A stretch of DNA of 64,000 nucleotides. Origin: Spirochaetales bacterium Spiro_07 (lineage in GTDB: Bacteria; Spirochaetota; Spirochaetia; Treponematales; Treponemataceae). This document shows positions 1 to 7,860 of this stretch, one piece after another. Below the pieces are notes generated by a model. It was not told the origin of the DNA. It was given only the letters and a program-made list of their open reading frames with translations, and made no database searches. The DNA lies in contig LVBI01000026.1 of NCBI GenBank assembly GCA_001603145.1, positions 1 to 64,000 of the forward strand, given 5' to 3'. Positions within the stretch are counted from its first letter, which is position 1. Each line of letters starts with the position of its first letter. A program made the position numbers and the translations under genes.

Positions 1-1
1 T

Positions 2-259
2 ACAGAGTTGCCATCTGATATTTTTAGTGGTTGTTCTAGACTTTTAAGTGCAACATTACCGGGTACTTCAGGGTTCAGAATGTCTACAGCAGCATTTAGA
101 AATACAGGCTTAGCAACTGTTATGCCTCAAAGCAACGGTTGGAAAATGGATATGACCACAACTCCTGCACCGGATAATAACCATGCATGTAGTTGTCCTG
201 GTATATCAACTATTAATGGTGAAACTTATGGCGATTCTTATGTTTGGGTCAAGGATTAA
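2..259 (+). CDS. C-terminal part of a BspA-like leucine-rich-repeat surface protein (5' end outside window)
   Basis: The frame is open from the first complete codon of the window to a TAA, giving 85 residues; the start lies upstream. The first residues (ELPSDIFSGCSRLLSATLP) fit the LRR_5/BspA repeat pattern, in which a cysteine-containing turn (FSGC) is followed by a leucine-rich strand. The tail is Thr/Pro/Asn-rich with a CSC motif and shows no membrane anchor. In the family such proteins are secreted or surface exposed and bind host or matrix ligands; the ligand here cannot be told. No full repeat set is visible, so the assignment rests on little more than one repeat. Confidence 0.5.
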   Translation, partial: TELPSDIFSGCSRLLSATLPGTSGFRMSTAAFRNTGLATVMPQSNGWKMDMTTTPAPDNNHACSCPGISTINGETYGDSYVWVKD

Positions 260-341
260 AGGCTGACTAAACGGCAACCCCGATGCAGATTTGCGGCAAA
301 ACTTCAGGTTGCGGTGGGGTGTGTTGTTCTAAAAACGGATT

Positions 342-593
342 TCAGCCGTCTTGTTTAAGAAGCTCTGTCACAGACACATTAAGAACATCAGCAATGGCGA
401 CAAGCTCAATATCAGTTACAAACCTGTCGCCGCTTTCTATGCGCTGAATTGCATTTTTGTCTACGTCTATGCCGTACAACTGAAGCTTATCCGCAAGCGC
501 ACGTTGAGAGCATTTTGATATCAATTCTTTTCTTATTCTGGCAATATTTTCTCCAGAAATATTGTTCGATTCACCGTTCTTATTCTTAAACAT
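342..593 (-). CDS. XRE-family transcriptional regulator
   Basis: An 83-residue protein that is almost entirely one helix-turn-helix domain of the Cro/C1 type (residues about 14-78: RIRKEL, RALADKLQ, AIQRIESG, LVAIADVL, VTELL). There is no sensor or oligomerisation domain, so it should act as a small DNA-binding repressor or activator. It is divergent from the lipoprotein gene at 724, and two near-identical palindromes (601-621, 654-674) lie in the shared intergenic region; these are the likely operators. A minus-strand promoter, TTGACA (674-669) with an 18-bp spacer and TATTAA (650-645), overlaps the second palindrome, which suggests autorepression. The gene is AT-rich like its lipoprotein neighbour. 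Confidence 0.85.
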   Translation of the reverse strand: MFKNKNGESNNISGENIARIRKELISKCSQRALADKLQLYGIDVDKNAIQRIESGDRFVTDIELVAIADVLNVSVTELLKQDG

Positions 594-600
594 AGCATTT

Positions 601-621
601 TTGACATTTAGTAATTGTCAA
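601..621. promoter_or_regulatory. Palindromic operator, site 1
   Basis: TTGACA (601-606), nine bases, TGTCAA (616-621) form a perfect 6-bp inverted repeat, 8 bp upstream of the XRE start codon. It shares the spacer TTTAGTAA with site 2. Likely binding site of the XRE dimer; this is inference. Confidence 0.7.
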
Positions 622-652
622 TACAGAGATGCTATGCTAAACTTTTAATATG

Positions 653-675
653 TTTGACATTTAGTAAGTGTCAAA
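653..675. promoter_or_regulatory. Palindromic operator, site 2
   Basis: TTTGACA (653-659), nine bases, TGTCAAA (669-675): the same palindrome as site 1, extended by one pair. It begins 53 bp from site 1, about five helical turns, so two dimers could sit on the same DNA face. Its right arm read on the minus strand is a consensus -35 box for the XRE gene. Confidence 0.7.
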
Positions 676-723
676 TGTGTTGCTTGTGAATAAAGTTTCA
701 ATTCTAAAAGTCTGGAGGTACAC

Positions 724-1791
724 ATGAAAAACATGTTCAGATTGGTTTTATTTGTTTTATTAATGGTAACGGCAGTTTTAGTTTTGCCAAGTTGTGGCGG
801 TGGAGGAGGAGGAGGTTCACCTGTCGCAACTACAGGAACAACTTCTGTGACTTCTACAACATCAAGCACAACGCCGACAGTGCCAGTTGCTAGTGGAACT
901 GCTACAATCAATGCTTTTTCTTATACTGTTCAAGACTTAAGTGGAAATACGATGTTTCCTGAAACGGCTTATGCTTCTGATATAGATTTAACTACTGAAA
1001 CATTACAGATTTCTTTTTTAGCCAATCAAATTGGTTGGGAAGATCAAAACGGAACTGTTTACAAACTTAATGCTGTTGCACCCGGTTGCACCGGCAATAA
1101 AACTTTTAAGCCGTCCTGCTATAAAACTGTTCCTGATGAACCTGGTGATATACGGCTTGCTGACGGAAAATTTGTAACGGCAGCACAAATAGCAGTATTA
1201 CACACACAGCTTGCAGCCCCTGTATCTGTTGTTATTACTTTTGCAGTAAACGGTACTCCGTGCAAGCTTGAAATGGCTTTAGAGTTTCAACAATGTAGTT
1301 TTTGGACTGATGATTCAATCGCAAATCAATGGCATGTTCAGGATGGTAACCGTTTCGGTGACAGCTTCCCACAGGAACTATATGATTTATATGATTATTC
1401 GACATTCGTAGACGATGGTAGAATTATATATCAAACATGGTGCAATAATGTTGCTGACGGTAATACCGCAAAATATCCTGCATTTTACTTTGCCGAAAAT
1501 TGCACGAAAGGCGGATTTACTGACTGGTATTTACCATCATGGTTGGAAATTGATGGAAATGAAGTTGTGTCAAATATCCCAGCTATTGCAAAATCATTAA
1601 GGGCTTGCGGATTTGATTATTTGTTTGCAGATGATATTGATATATTAAATTATTTAATAGGTGGCAGCATTGTGAAATTTCCTGTTTTTTGGTTTTTCCG
1701 TATTGGTCTGGGCAAGTGCTTAATCGATGTTTTTAATCGAGATGGTTTAGGTCATACACCAAGCTATGCTTGTGCTGTTCGCAGATTTTGA
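724..1791 (+). CDS. Lipoprotein with DUF1566/Lcl-like C-terminal domain
   Basis: 355 residues. The N-terminus is a lipoprotein signal peptide with lipobox LPSC (Cys 24), followed by a run of seven glycines and a Thr/Ser/Pro-rich tether. A middle region of about 150 residues has no recognised fold. The C-terminal part contains FWTDD near 195, GFTDWYLPSWLE near 275 and a terminal YACAVRRF, the arrangement seen in DUF1566 (Lcl C-terminal) domains of surface lipoproteins. A ribosome site (CTGGAGG) precedes ATG 724. Divergent from an XRE regulator with paired operators between, so expression is probably switchable. It is more AT-rich than the rest of the window. The function is unknown; surface display is inferred. 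Confidence 0.75.
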   Translation: MKNMFRLVLFVLLMVTAVLVLPSCGGGGGGGSPVATTGTTSVTSTTSSTTPTVPVASGTATINAFSYTVQDLSGNTMFPETAYASDIDLTTETLQISFLANQIGWEDQNGTVYKLNAVAPGCTGNKTFKPSCYKTVPDEPGDIRLADGKFVTAAQIAVLHTQLAAPVSVVITFAVNGTPCKLEMALEFQQCSFWTDDSIANQWHVQDGNRFGDSFPQELYDLYDYSTFVDDGRIIYQTWCNNVADGNTAKYPAFYFAENCTKGGFTDWYLPSWLEIDGNEVVSNIPAIAKSLRACGFDYLFADDIDILNYLIGGSIVKFPVFWFFRIGLGKCLIDVFNRDGLGHTPSYACAVRRF

Positions 1792-2328
1792 TTTGCGCCG
1801 AGGTGGTGATACTCCGACTCTTGGGATTGAAATAGAAGGAATGAAACTCGACTACAATACCGCTTGAGAACAACGAGCTTTTGCTGTGTTTATTGGGGCA
1901 ATGCTATTGCAAATAGATATTTCGATTCTATAGCTCTATACTACGATGCTTGCAATGGGGTTCGTCGATTTTCTGTTTCATAAACTGTTTCCGTGTTTTC
2001 TGTTTTAGATTTTTGCAGGAATATGCATTTTTCTTAAAACAGCTCTTTCTTGGGAATGATGCACCGTAATGCTTACACGCTGCAATATGTATATGCGCTT
2101 TCTTGTTTGGGGCGGCTGTACAAAGGCGCGAGGGCGGCGAAGTGCGGTTCAAAAACATTCAGTTTGTTGCGTCGCGAAGCGACACGTAAATAGTTTCATT
2201 GCAACAAACTGTATGTAGCGCGATATCGCGCGGTTTTGAATCGTGCTTCGCTGACCGGAAGCATATGTACAAATTCTTCCAAAATGGTGCGATGTATACA
2301 AGCTTAAAAAAGGGGCTTTGTACACAAG
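1792..2328. other. 537-bp gene-free stretch carrying a palindromic repeat
   Basis: No credible gene. The first 250 bp hold a few frames that start in the AT-rich style of the preceding gene but lack coding character. The rest is the structured repeat at 2146-2250 and its flank containing tgtacaaa motifs, shared with 32.3, 33.35, 33.66 and 35.7 kb. A 76-codon minus-strand frame over 1928-2158 is a by-product of the repeat. Confidence 0.6.
2146..2250. repeat. 105-bp palindromic dispersed repeat, copy A
   Basis: Same length as copy B at 33388-33492, with about eight to ten mismatches. It can fold as a three-way junction: outer stem TTCAAAA (2148-2154) with TTTTGAA (2234-2240); arm 1 CAGTTTGTTGC (2160-2170) with GCAACAAACTG (2201-2211), with GTCGC-GAA-GCGAC nested inside; arm 2 the self-complementary GCGCGATATCGCGC (2218-2231). 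Resembles a REP/MITE-like element; no transposase is present. Confidence 0.75.
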
Positions 2329-2994
2329 TTAGCGCGGAAAGGACAAATCTATTCTGTTAATCTCTTGGGGAAAGCTGCCGCTGTCTTTTGTGCAGACTGA
2401 AAGGATGCAGTCTGTTTCAGGCAGATAAGACTTGCAGAAAAAGCCGGTGCGGCTGCCGTTTTTTATGATTTCATCGTCAAGAACAGAAAACTCTGACAAA
2501 GATTGTGCAAGCCCTTTGCCGATGGCCTTGATGTAGCTTTCTTTGCGCGTCCAGAGCTTGCTGAAAACTGCATCAGTTTCTTCTTGGCTTTTTTGCGAGA
2601 GCACCAGAGCCGCTTCTTCTGGCGTAAAGCATTTTTTGCAGATGCCCGGCTGGCACTTTCTTATAGTTTCAATGTCTACGCCCACCGGCAAAGACGAAAC
2701 GGCGGCTGCGGCGTAGTTTCCGGCATGAGAAATGCTTATAAACACGCCGTCAAAGCCCTTGAGCGATGGTGCGCCATGCTTGTCAAAGCTGATTTCAGCA
2801 GGTAGCGGCACTTGCTTGCATGTGCGGCGCAAAGCTTCGTCAAGCAGAAGCCCCGCGCCGAGCGAACGCGCCCTGCCAATCTGGTGAGAATAGGCGAGAG
2901 CTTTTTCTTGCCTTTCCTTTGAGGCAAATTTCAAAAACTTGTTGAAAATGCTTTCATCGTTCAGAAATTCAATTGAAGCAAGAAAAACTTCCAT
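2329..2994 (-). CDS. 4'-phosphopantetheinyl transferase (Sfp/AcpT superfamily)
   Basis: Transfers phosphopantetheine from CoA to a carrier-protein serine. With the start at 2994 (MEVFLASIEF) the protein has 221 residues, normal for the Sfp group. The two family signatures are present: GVDIE after the conserved SISHAG segment, and WTRKESYIKAIGKGL, which carries the metal- and CoA-binding Glu/Lys. A longer frame upstream reads through the His-rich tail of the preceding gene in another phase and is spurious. The stop of the NifX-like gene lies 4 bp upstream, so the two are co-transcribed. No carrier protein is nearby; a condensation-type acyltransferase 56 kb away (58105) is a possible but unproven client pathway. 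Confidence 0.88.
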   Translation of the reverse strand: MEVFLASIEFLNDESIFNKFLKFASKERQEKALAYSHQIGRARSLGAGLLLDEALRRTCKQVPLPAEISFDKHGAPSLKGFDGVFISISHAGNYAAAAVSSLPVGVDIETIRKCQPGICKKCFTPEEAALVLSQKSQEETDAVFSKLWTRKESYIKAIGKGLAQSLSEFSVLDDEIIKNGSRTGFFCKSYLPETDCILSVCTKDSGSFPQEINRIDLSFPR

Positions 2995-2998
2995 ATTT

Positions 2999-3403
2999 TT
3001 AGTGGTTGCCGCAATCGTGGCTACCGCAGCCGTGGTCGCCGCATGTGTGGCCTTCGCCGTGTTCATGGTCGTGGTGGTCGCAATGCACGGCTGGGTCGAA
3101 TATGAGCTTGCCTGCGGCAAAAGAAGCTGCCGCATCGTCTGCGCTGCCTTTTACACCGCCATAGACTTTTATGCCAGCTTCGGCAAGCGCGGTTTGTGCG
3201 CCGCCGCCGATGCCGCCGCAAATGAGCACGTCAGCTTTATGTTCTTTTAAGAAGCCTGCCAATGCGCCGTGCCCGCTTCCGTTTGTCTGCTCAACAGACG
3301 ATGAGATGATTTTTCCGTTTTCAATGTCATAAAATTTGAATGCGGCTGTATGCCCAAAATGCTGAAAAACTTCGCCGTTTTCAAAAGTTACTGCTGCTCT
3401 CAT
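2999..3403 (-). CDS. NifX/NifB-type (dinitrogenase Fe-Mo cofactor) domain protein with His/Cys-rich tail
   Basis: 134 residues. Residues 1-100 match the small NifX/NafY-like fold (MRAAVTFENGEVFQHFGH at the N-terminus, VLICGGIGGGAQTALAEAGI in the core, ending in a typical GKLIF segment). The final 28 residues are packed with His, Cys, Asp and Gly (repeats such as DHHDHEHG and CGDHGCGSHDCG). That tail resembles a metal-binding tether. Related small proteins in non-diazotrophs carry Fe-S or Mo cofactors, but no nif genes are present, so nitrogenase involvement is not implied. First gene of a two-gene unit with the phosphopantetheinyl transferase. Confidence 0.8.
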   Translation of the reverse strand: MRAAVTFENGEVFQHFGHTAAFKFYDIENGKIISSSVEQTNGSGHGALAGFLKEHKADVLICGGIGGGAQTALAEAGIKVYGGVKGSADDAAASFAAGKLIFDPAVHCDHHDHEHGEGHTCGDHGCGSHDCGNH

Positions 3404-3514
3404 TTGATTTCCTTTTCAAGTTTCTTCTATAATGGTTGTGCTTGTGCAACATATCATTTCTGCGTCAATCAATCAAGTCAATTCTAATAGTTCAAAAGTC
3501 GAGTTTTTATAATT

Positions 3515-3604
3515 CGGTGGCTGAGCGTAGTCGAAGTCACAAAATGCAGAAATTTTGTTAGAAAAAAATTGAAAATCAATCATTTCGACTACGCTCAATG
3601 ACCG
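3515..3604. repeat. Inverted repeat of the GAGCGTAGTCGAA family
   Basis: Left arm 3515-3535 and right arm 3583-3604 are inverted copies around CTGAGCGTAGTCGAA / TTCGACTACGCTCA, separated by about 48 bp. Related pairs lie at 42675-42754 and 58001-58026. The intergenic stretch 3404-3732 otherwise holds only the likely promoter of the next gene (TATATATA near 3663). Confidence 0.65.
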
Positions 3605-3732
3605 ATTTCTGCAAAAAAGATTGTTAAAAAGAAACATTGCGCACAAAAAACTGTTAGTGTAGTATATATATACAAAGATTGGTGCAGCTTTTCAGCTTGC
3701 ACATCAAGCATCAGTTTTTAAGGGAGTGCTTT

Positions 3733-4671
3733 ATGAACAATCTGACTAAATCAAATTTTTTTAGAATTGCAGCTGCTTTATGCTTGCTTTGCTGCCTTGT
3801 TTTGACCGGCTGTTCTACTGTTCCATCCGGCAAAGATTCTGGTTTTACGCTTGATGCACAGAACGGCATTTACAGAGTTACTGCCGTGCCTTACGGAAGC
3901 CACTCAAAGCAGAAATTCGACATTTATCTGCCTTTGGATTATCAGTCAAAAGAAAATCTTGATATATTCGTCTGCATCCATGGCGGTTCATACTTTAGGG
4001 GCGACCGCTATGACATGAATGACTTATACCTTGATATGGTGAAAAATCATGGTGTCGCGGTGGCAACTATGGATTACCGGCTTGTTTCGCCGACGAACAA
4101 TTTCTTTTTGAAGGAAATGTTTGAAGATGTTTGCTCGGCTATTGATAAAATTGCATCTGTCTGCAATGAAAACGATTTAAAAATTGATAAAGCTGCTCTT
4201 ATGGGCTTTTCGGCTGGCGGTCATTTTGCGCTGCTTTATTCTTATACGATGATTGAAAAATGCCCTTTTGATTTGGTTTTCTGCGTTGATTATGTAGGCC
4301 CTGCCGATTTGACTGATGAAGCCTTTCTTGCCAAGACTGAAGAAAAGCGCTTTGAGCAGCTCGGCAAGCTTTTCAAGAAGCGGCTCGGTGTTAAAGACAT
4401 AAAAGACGCAATTCCTTATTTCAAAGAATATTCGCCAATAGAGTATGTTACGCCGTCAATAATTCCGACAATCTGCGCTTATGGCATGAAAGACGAAATT
4501 GTTCCGTTCTCTATATGCGAATCGTTCAAAAAGAAGCTGGACGAGTGCGGCTGCACTTATGAGCTGACCGTGTTTCCGAACAGCAACCACGGCCTTGATG
4601 CACCCGAAGACGCGCCGCTTCAAGTTGTTGTGGCAGAGCAGATTCAAGACTACATGAAGAAATATTTCTAA
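3733..4671 (+). CDS. Lipoprotein alpha/beta hydrolase (esterase/lipase-like)
   Basis: 312 residues from ATG 3733, chosen because AGGGAG sits at 3721-3726 and the next residues form a lipoprotein signal ending in LTGC. The mature enzyme has the alpha/beta-hydrolase plan of the acetyl-esterase (Aes/HSL-like) group: FVCIHGGSYFRG (oxyanion-hole HGG), GFSAGGHFAL (nucleophile Ser in GxSxG), an acid in KDEIVPF and the histidine in NSNHGLD. Membrane-tethered hydrolysis of small esters or acetylated sugars is likely; the substrate is unknown. Transcribed alone, with its own terminator at 4721-4782. Confidence 0.85.
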   Translation: MNNLTKSNFFRIAAALCLLCCLVLTGCSTVPSGKDSGFTLDAQNGIYRVTAVPYGSHSKQKFDIYLPLDYQSKENLDIFVCIHGGSYFRGDRYDMNDLYLDMVKNHGVAVATMDYRLVSPTNNFFLKEMFEDVCSAIDKIASVCNENDLKIDKAALMGFSAGGHFALLYSYTMIEKCPFDLVFCVDYVGPADLTDEAFLAKTEEKRFEQLGKLFKKRLGVKDIKDAIPYFKEYSPIEYVTPSIIPTICAYGMKDEIVPFSICESFKKKLDECGCTYELTVFPNSNHGLDAPEDAPLQVVVAEQIQDYMKKYF

Positions 4672-4720
4672 AACCGAAAGAGCTGCCGCTGAAAAGCCGG
4701 GCAATTATTCAGTTAATTTG

Positions 4721-4782
4721 GCACTATTTGCTGTGCATTGTCTTGAAAAAGCTTGAATTCTTTGCAAATAGTGCATTTTTTT
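4721..4782 (+). terminator. Rho-independent terminator
   Basis: GCACTATTTGC (4721-4731) pairs perfectly with GCAAATAGTGC (4764-4774), followed by ATTTTTTT. The loop is unusually long (32 nt). Ends the hydrolase transcript. Confidence 0.75.
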
Positions 4783-5011
4783 AGCAAATCATACTTCACA
4801 AAAGCAAAAAAAAACGATAGTATAAGCTCTCTTGAGTCTGCAGATTTTCTGCATGGAACGGCTGTTTTTTTATAACACGCCGTAAATAGCAAAGCATAAA
4901 TGCTGTGCGTCGTTAGTTTTTTCCTGTTACAGAGGGGCTTGAAAAGCCAGCCCTTGATGATTTCCGGTTCATGAATTGTGCGATAGACAGCAAAGTGCTA
5001 AAGGATTGAAC
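4783..5011 (+). promoter_or_regulatory. Promoter region and long leader of the DEAD-box helicase gene
   Basis: A -10-like TATAAG at 4821-4826 would give a leader of about 180 nt before ATG 5012. It contains T-rich tracts and short hairpins (for example GGGGCTTGAAAAGCCAGCCC at 4933-4952). Long leaders are known for cold-induced helicases such as csdA; regulation here is inferred only from length. Confidence 0.4.
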
Positions 5012-7096
5012 ATGGAAGAAACCATCTCATTTGAAGACCTCGGTCTTAACGAAGAAACCCTTGCGGCCGTTGCTGCAAAAGGTTTTGAACAGCCTTCTCC
5101 GATTCAGGTGCTCGCAATACCGCGCCTTTTGAACGGAGATGCAAACATTATCGCAAAAGCCAGAACGGGCACAGGCAAAACCGCCGCGTTCGGCATTCCG
5201 CTTGTACAGACAATCAAAGAAGATAAAGGCAAAGTCTGCGCGCTTGTGCTTACGCCAACGCGCGAACTTGCGTTGCAGGTCAGCAAGGAAATTGATTCGC
5301 TTCATTCAAGCAAATTCCCGCGCATCGCTTCAGTTTATGGCGGCGCGGGCATGGGCGAACAGCTCAGAGCGCTCCGTCGCGGCGTTGAAATTGTAGTCGG
5401 CACACCTGGACGTGTAAAAGACCATCTTGAACGCGGCTCGCTCAACATTGCAAACATCGATTATTTCATTCTTGATGAAGCTGACGAAATGCTCGATATG
5501 GGCTTTATCGAAGACATCGAAGAAATTTTCAGCCAGGCTAACCCGAACAGCCGCGTGCTGCTTTTCTCTGCCACAATGCCGCAGCCAATCTTGAACATTG
5601 CGTCGCGCTTTATGGGCGATTACGAAATTGTTGAAGAAGAAGCCCGCCCCGAAGAGCCTGTCTTGACAGAGCAGCGTTACTGGGTTGTGCGCGAAAGCGA
5701 AAAGATAAACGCGCTTGTGCGCCTTATCGACATTTCAGAAGATTTTTACGGCTTGATTTTCACACAGACTAAGGCTGATGCCGACATGGTTACAAAAGAG
5801 CTTGATGACCGCGGCTATCAGGCTGCTGCACTTCATGGCGACATTGCGCAGATTCAGCGCGAAAAGATTCTTGCACGCTTTAGAAGCAAGAAGACGCGCA
5901 TTCTTGTTGCAACAGACGTTGCCGCGCGCGGCATTGACGTTACAGGCCTTACTCATGTTGTGAACTACGCAATGCCTTTTGACGGCCCGACATACATTCA
6001 CCGCATTGGCCGCACAGGCCGCGCCGGTGCAAGGGGCATGGCTTTTACGCTTGTGCGCCCGGAAGAGCGCAGAAAAATCAATTATTTGAAAAAAGTCTCA
6101 GGCGGAAATCTTGAAGAAGCTGAAATTCCTTCAATTGATGAAGTTTTGAACGCAAAAAAGAAACGCCTTTTTGACGAAACTTTGCGCAAGCTCGGTCTTT
6201 TTCAGCCTGAAAAGACAGACGTTGATTTTGAAGATGAAATCGAAGAAAACGAAGTTGTTGCAGAAGAGCCATGTGCAAATCTTGAAAACGAAGTAATCGT
6301 TTCTTCTGAGCATGAGCCTTTGAATGAAGAATCTGCTTCTTTCGGCGATGTTTCAGATTCGCTCGACGATTTGATTGACAATGCTGGTGAAGACGGCGTT
6401 GAAATTCCAAAGACAATAGAAGTGGCTGAGCCGAAAGAACCAAAAGAGCCTAAGAAGCCGATGCTTAAAGCTGCTTCAAAAGACTTTGTGGAATTTGCAG
6501 ACAAGATTTGCGCTGACCAAGACCCGCGCGCCGTTGTTGCGGCTTTGCTCGAAGAGCAGTTCGGCGAACAGCTTGACCGCAGCCGCTACGGCAACGTAAA
6601 CACTTTCAGCGGCGCACCGCTTTCAAAGCAGATTCGCCTTTACGTGGGGCTTGGCCGCCGCGACGGCATGGGCAGACCAGAAATTGCGCGTTTCTTTTCA
6701 GACTTGCTCCATATTCCTGGAAGGCTTGTTGATCGCATCGAAGTTACGGAGAATTTCTCGCTTGCAAGCTTGCCGCCAGACGCGGCCATGCGCGCACTCG
6801 ATATGGCTAAGCGCGACAGAGGTTTGCCGCACATGCACATAGATACAAAGTCAAACGACTTTGCCGAAGTTTCTGGTAAACGCGGCGGCAGAAATTTCCA
6901 GGGCGGCAAACGCTTTGACCGTCCGTTCAGACCAGAAAGAGAAGGCCGCGGCGACCGTGGCGAAAGACGCGGCGGCTTTGACCGCGGTTCAAGGCGAGAC
7001 GGCGGTTCAAGACGCTCTAAACAAAAAGAGATGATGCCGATGCAGTACCGCACAAGCAACGCAAGTCTTTACAAAAAGCACAAGAACTGCGATTAA
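5012..7096 (+). CDS. deaD: DEAD-box ATP-dependent RNA helicase with DbpA-type RNA-binding domain and RGG tail
   Basis: 694 residues from ATG 5012 (the frame is open further upstream but lacks helicase character). RecA core 1: Q motif near 28-33, RTGTGKT (51-57), PTREL, DEAD (155-158), SAT (186-188). Core 2: GLIFTQTKADAD, VATDVAARGID, HRIGRTGRAG. An acidic linker follows (about 410-490), then a DbpA-type RRM (RLYVGLGRRDGMGRPEIARF onward) and a Gly/Arg/Asp-rich basic tail. The order matches CsdA/DeaD, which unwinds rRNA and mRNA structure in ribosome assembly and at low temperature. The RGG-like tail should add non-specific RNA affinity. Monocistronic, with a terminator at 7128. Confidence 0.92.
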   Translation: MEETISFEDLGLNEETLAAVAAKGFEQPSPIQVLAIPRLLNGDANIIAKARTGTGKTAAFGIPLVQTIKEDKGKVCALVLTPTRELALQVSKEIDSLHSSKFPRIASVYGGAGMGEQLRALRRGVEIVVGTPGRVKDHLERGSLNIANIDYFILDEADEMLDMGFIEDIEEIFSQANPNSRVLLFSATMPQPILNIASRFMGDYEIVEEEARPEEPVLTEQRYWVVRESEKINALVRLIDISEDFYGLIFTQTKADADMVTKELDDRGYQAAALHGDIAQIQREKILARFRSKKTRILVATDVAARGIDVTGLTHVVNYAMPFDGPTYIHRIGRTGRAGARGMAFTLVRPEERRKINYLKKVSGGNLEEAEIPSIDEVLNAKKKRLFDETLRKLGLFQPEKTDVDFEDEIEENEVVAEEPCANLENEVIVSSEHEPLNEESASFGDVSDSLDDLIDNAGEDGVEIPKTIEVAEPKEPKEPKKPMLKAASKDFVEFADKICADQDPRAVVAALLEEQFGEQLDRSRYGNVNTFSGAPLSKQIRLYVGLGRRDGMGRPEIARFFSDLLHIPGRLVDRIEVTENFSLASLPPDAAMRALDMAKRDRGLPHMHIDTKSNDFAEVSGKRGGRNFQGGKRFDRPFRPEREGRGDRGERRGGFDRGSRRDGGSRRSKQKEMMPMQYRTSNASLYKKHKNCD

Positions 7097-7127
7097 TTCA
7101 TGCTGAAATTTCAGCTAAAATAAGAAG

Positions 7128-7164
7128 CGGCACCTGCCTTAAAACAGCAGCGTGCCGTTTTTTT
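7128..7164 (+). terminator. Rho-independent terminator of the helicase gene
   Basis: CGGCAC (7128-7133) pairs with GTGCCG (7152-7157) followed by seven T. Confidence 0.85.
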
Positions 7165-7180
7165 GCCGCATCACGCGTCA

Positions 7181-7669
7181 TTAGCCGCCCTGACAAGTGC
7201 AGTACATAAAATCTGTGCTGAAAAGAAACCTTAATTGCGGTGATGGGCGTTCCAATGAATGTGCGGTTATGTATGTTCCGTTTTCTTTTGTCTCATATTC
7301 GGTTTTTGAAACAAGAGTTATGTCATTCAAAGTTTCAATGATTTTTGTCTGTTTGTTATACCCGCTGCATAAAGTTAGAACCGTGATTCTGCCGTAATAG
7401 TTTGCCGCGCATATACGCGACAATTCTTGTATGAACCGTGTTTTTGAGCAAGTAATAAAATGAATGCGGTTTTTCTTTTCGTAAATATGAAAGTTATTGT
7501 TATAGTCTACAAAAACAGCAAGCGGCTCTTTGCATTTAACGTCAAATGAATTAGCCGCATAAAAAGTGTAGCTTCCGTCGGCATTCCAAATGTCTGTGTG
7601 TTTCTTGCAGGTTATAAATCCAATCAGAATAAAAACAAATCCGGCTAAAACAATAATATTCCTTTTCAT
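7181..7669 (-). CDS. Hypothetical membrane-anchored protein or lipoprotein
   Basis: 162 residues from ATG 7669. The N-terminus (MKRNIIVLAGFVFILIGF) is one hydrophobic segment ending ITCKK, which could be a weak lipobox or a signal anchor. The rest is soluble, rich in Tyr, Thr and Asn, with no recognised motif. It converges on the helicase terminator and is AT-rich relative to neighbours. The frame continues 36 codons upstream, but that extension is an additional hydrophobic stretch with no ribosome site. No function can be proposed. Confidence 0.6.
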   Translation of the reverse strand: MKRNIIVLAGFVFILIGFITCKKHTDIWNADGSYTFYAANSFDVKCKEPLAVFVDYNNNFHIYEKKNRIHFITCSKTRFIQELSRICAANYYGRITVLTLCSGYNKQTKIIETLNDITLVSKTEYETKENGTYITAHSLERPSPQLRFLFSTDFMYCTCQGG

Positions 7670-7860
7670 AGCACAAATTATAAAAAAGAAATATGTCAAA
7701 ATTATGGCAGAACGCAATTTGTTTTGAAAAAATCGCTTTTTTAATGGAAATTGCGGATGTTTTAAGAGCTTGCGCATTTTGCAAAGCTTAAAAAGAAACT
7801 TATTGCGGTTGAGTTTGTTATAAATGTAATAAGTTCACAAACCACATAGGAGTATCGCAA

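Noticed and set aside
1928..2158. 76-codon minus-strand frame
   Set aside because: It lies over the 5' flank and first bases of the dispersed repeat, has no ribosome site and unnatural composition; relatives in other repeat copies differ in frame.
2146..2250. tRNA-like cloverleaf interpretation of the repeat
   Set aside because: The fold resembles a three-way junction, but there is no acceptor stem, T-loop (GTTCRANNC) or anticodon arm of correct spacing.
2995..3135. N-terminal extension of the phosphopantetheinyl transferase
   Set aside because: It reads the His-rich coding region of the NifX-like gene in another phase and is Thr/Ala low complexity; the family begins at ATG 2994.
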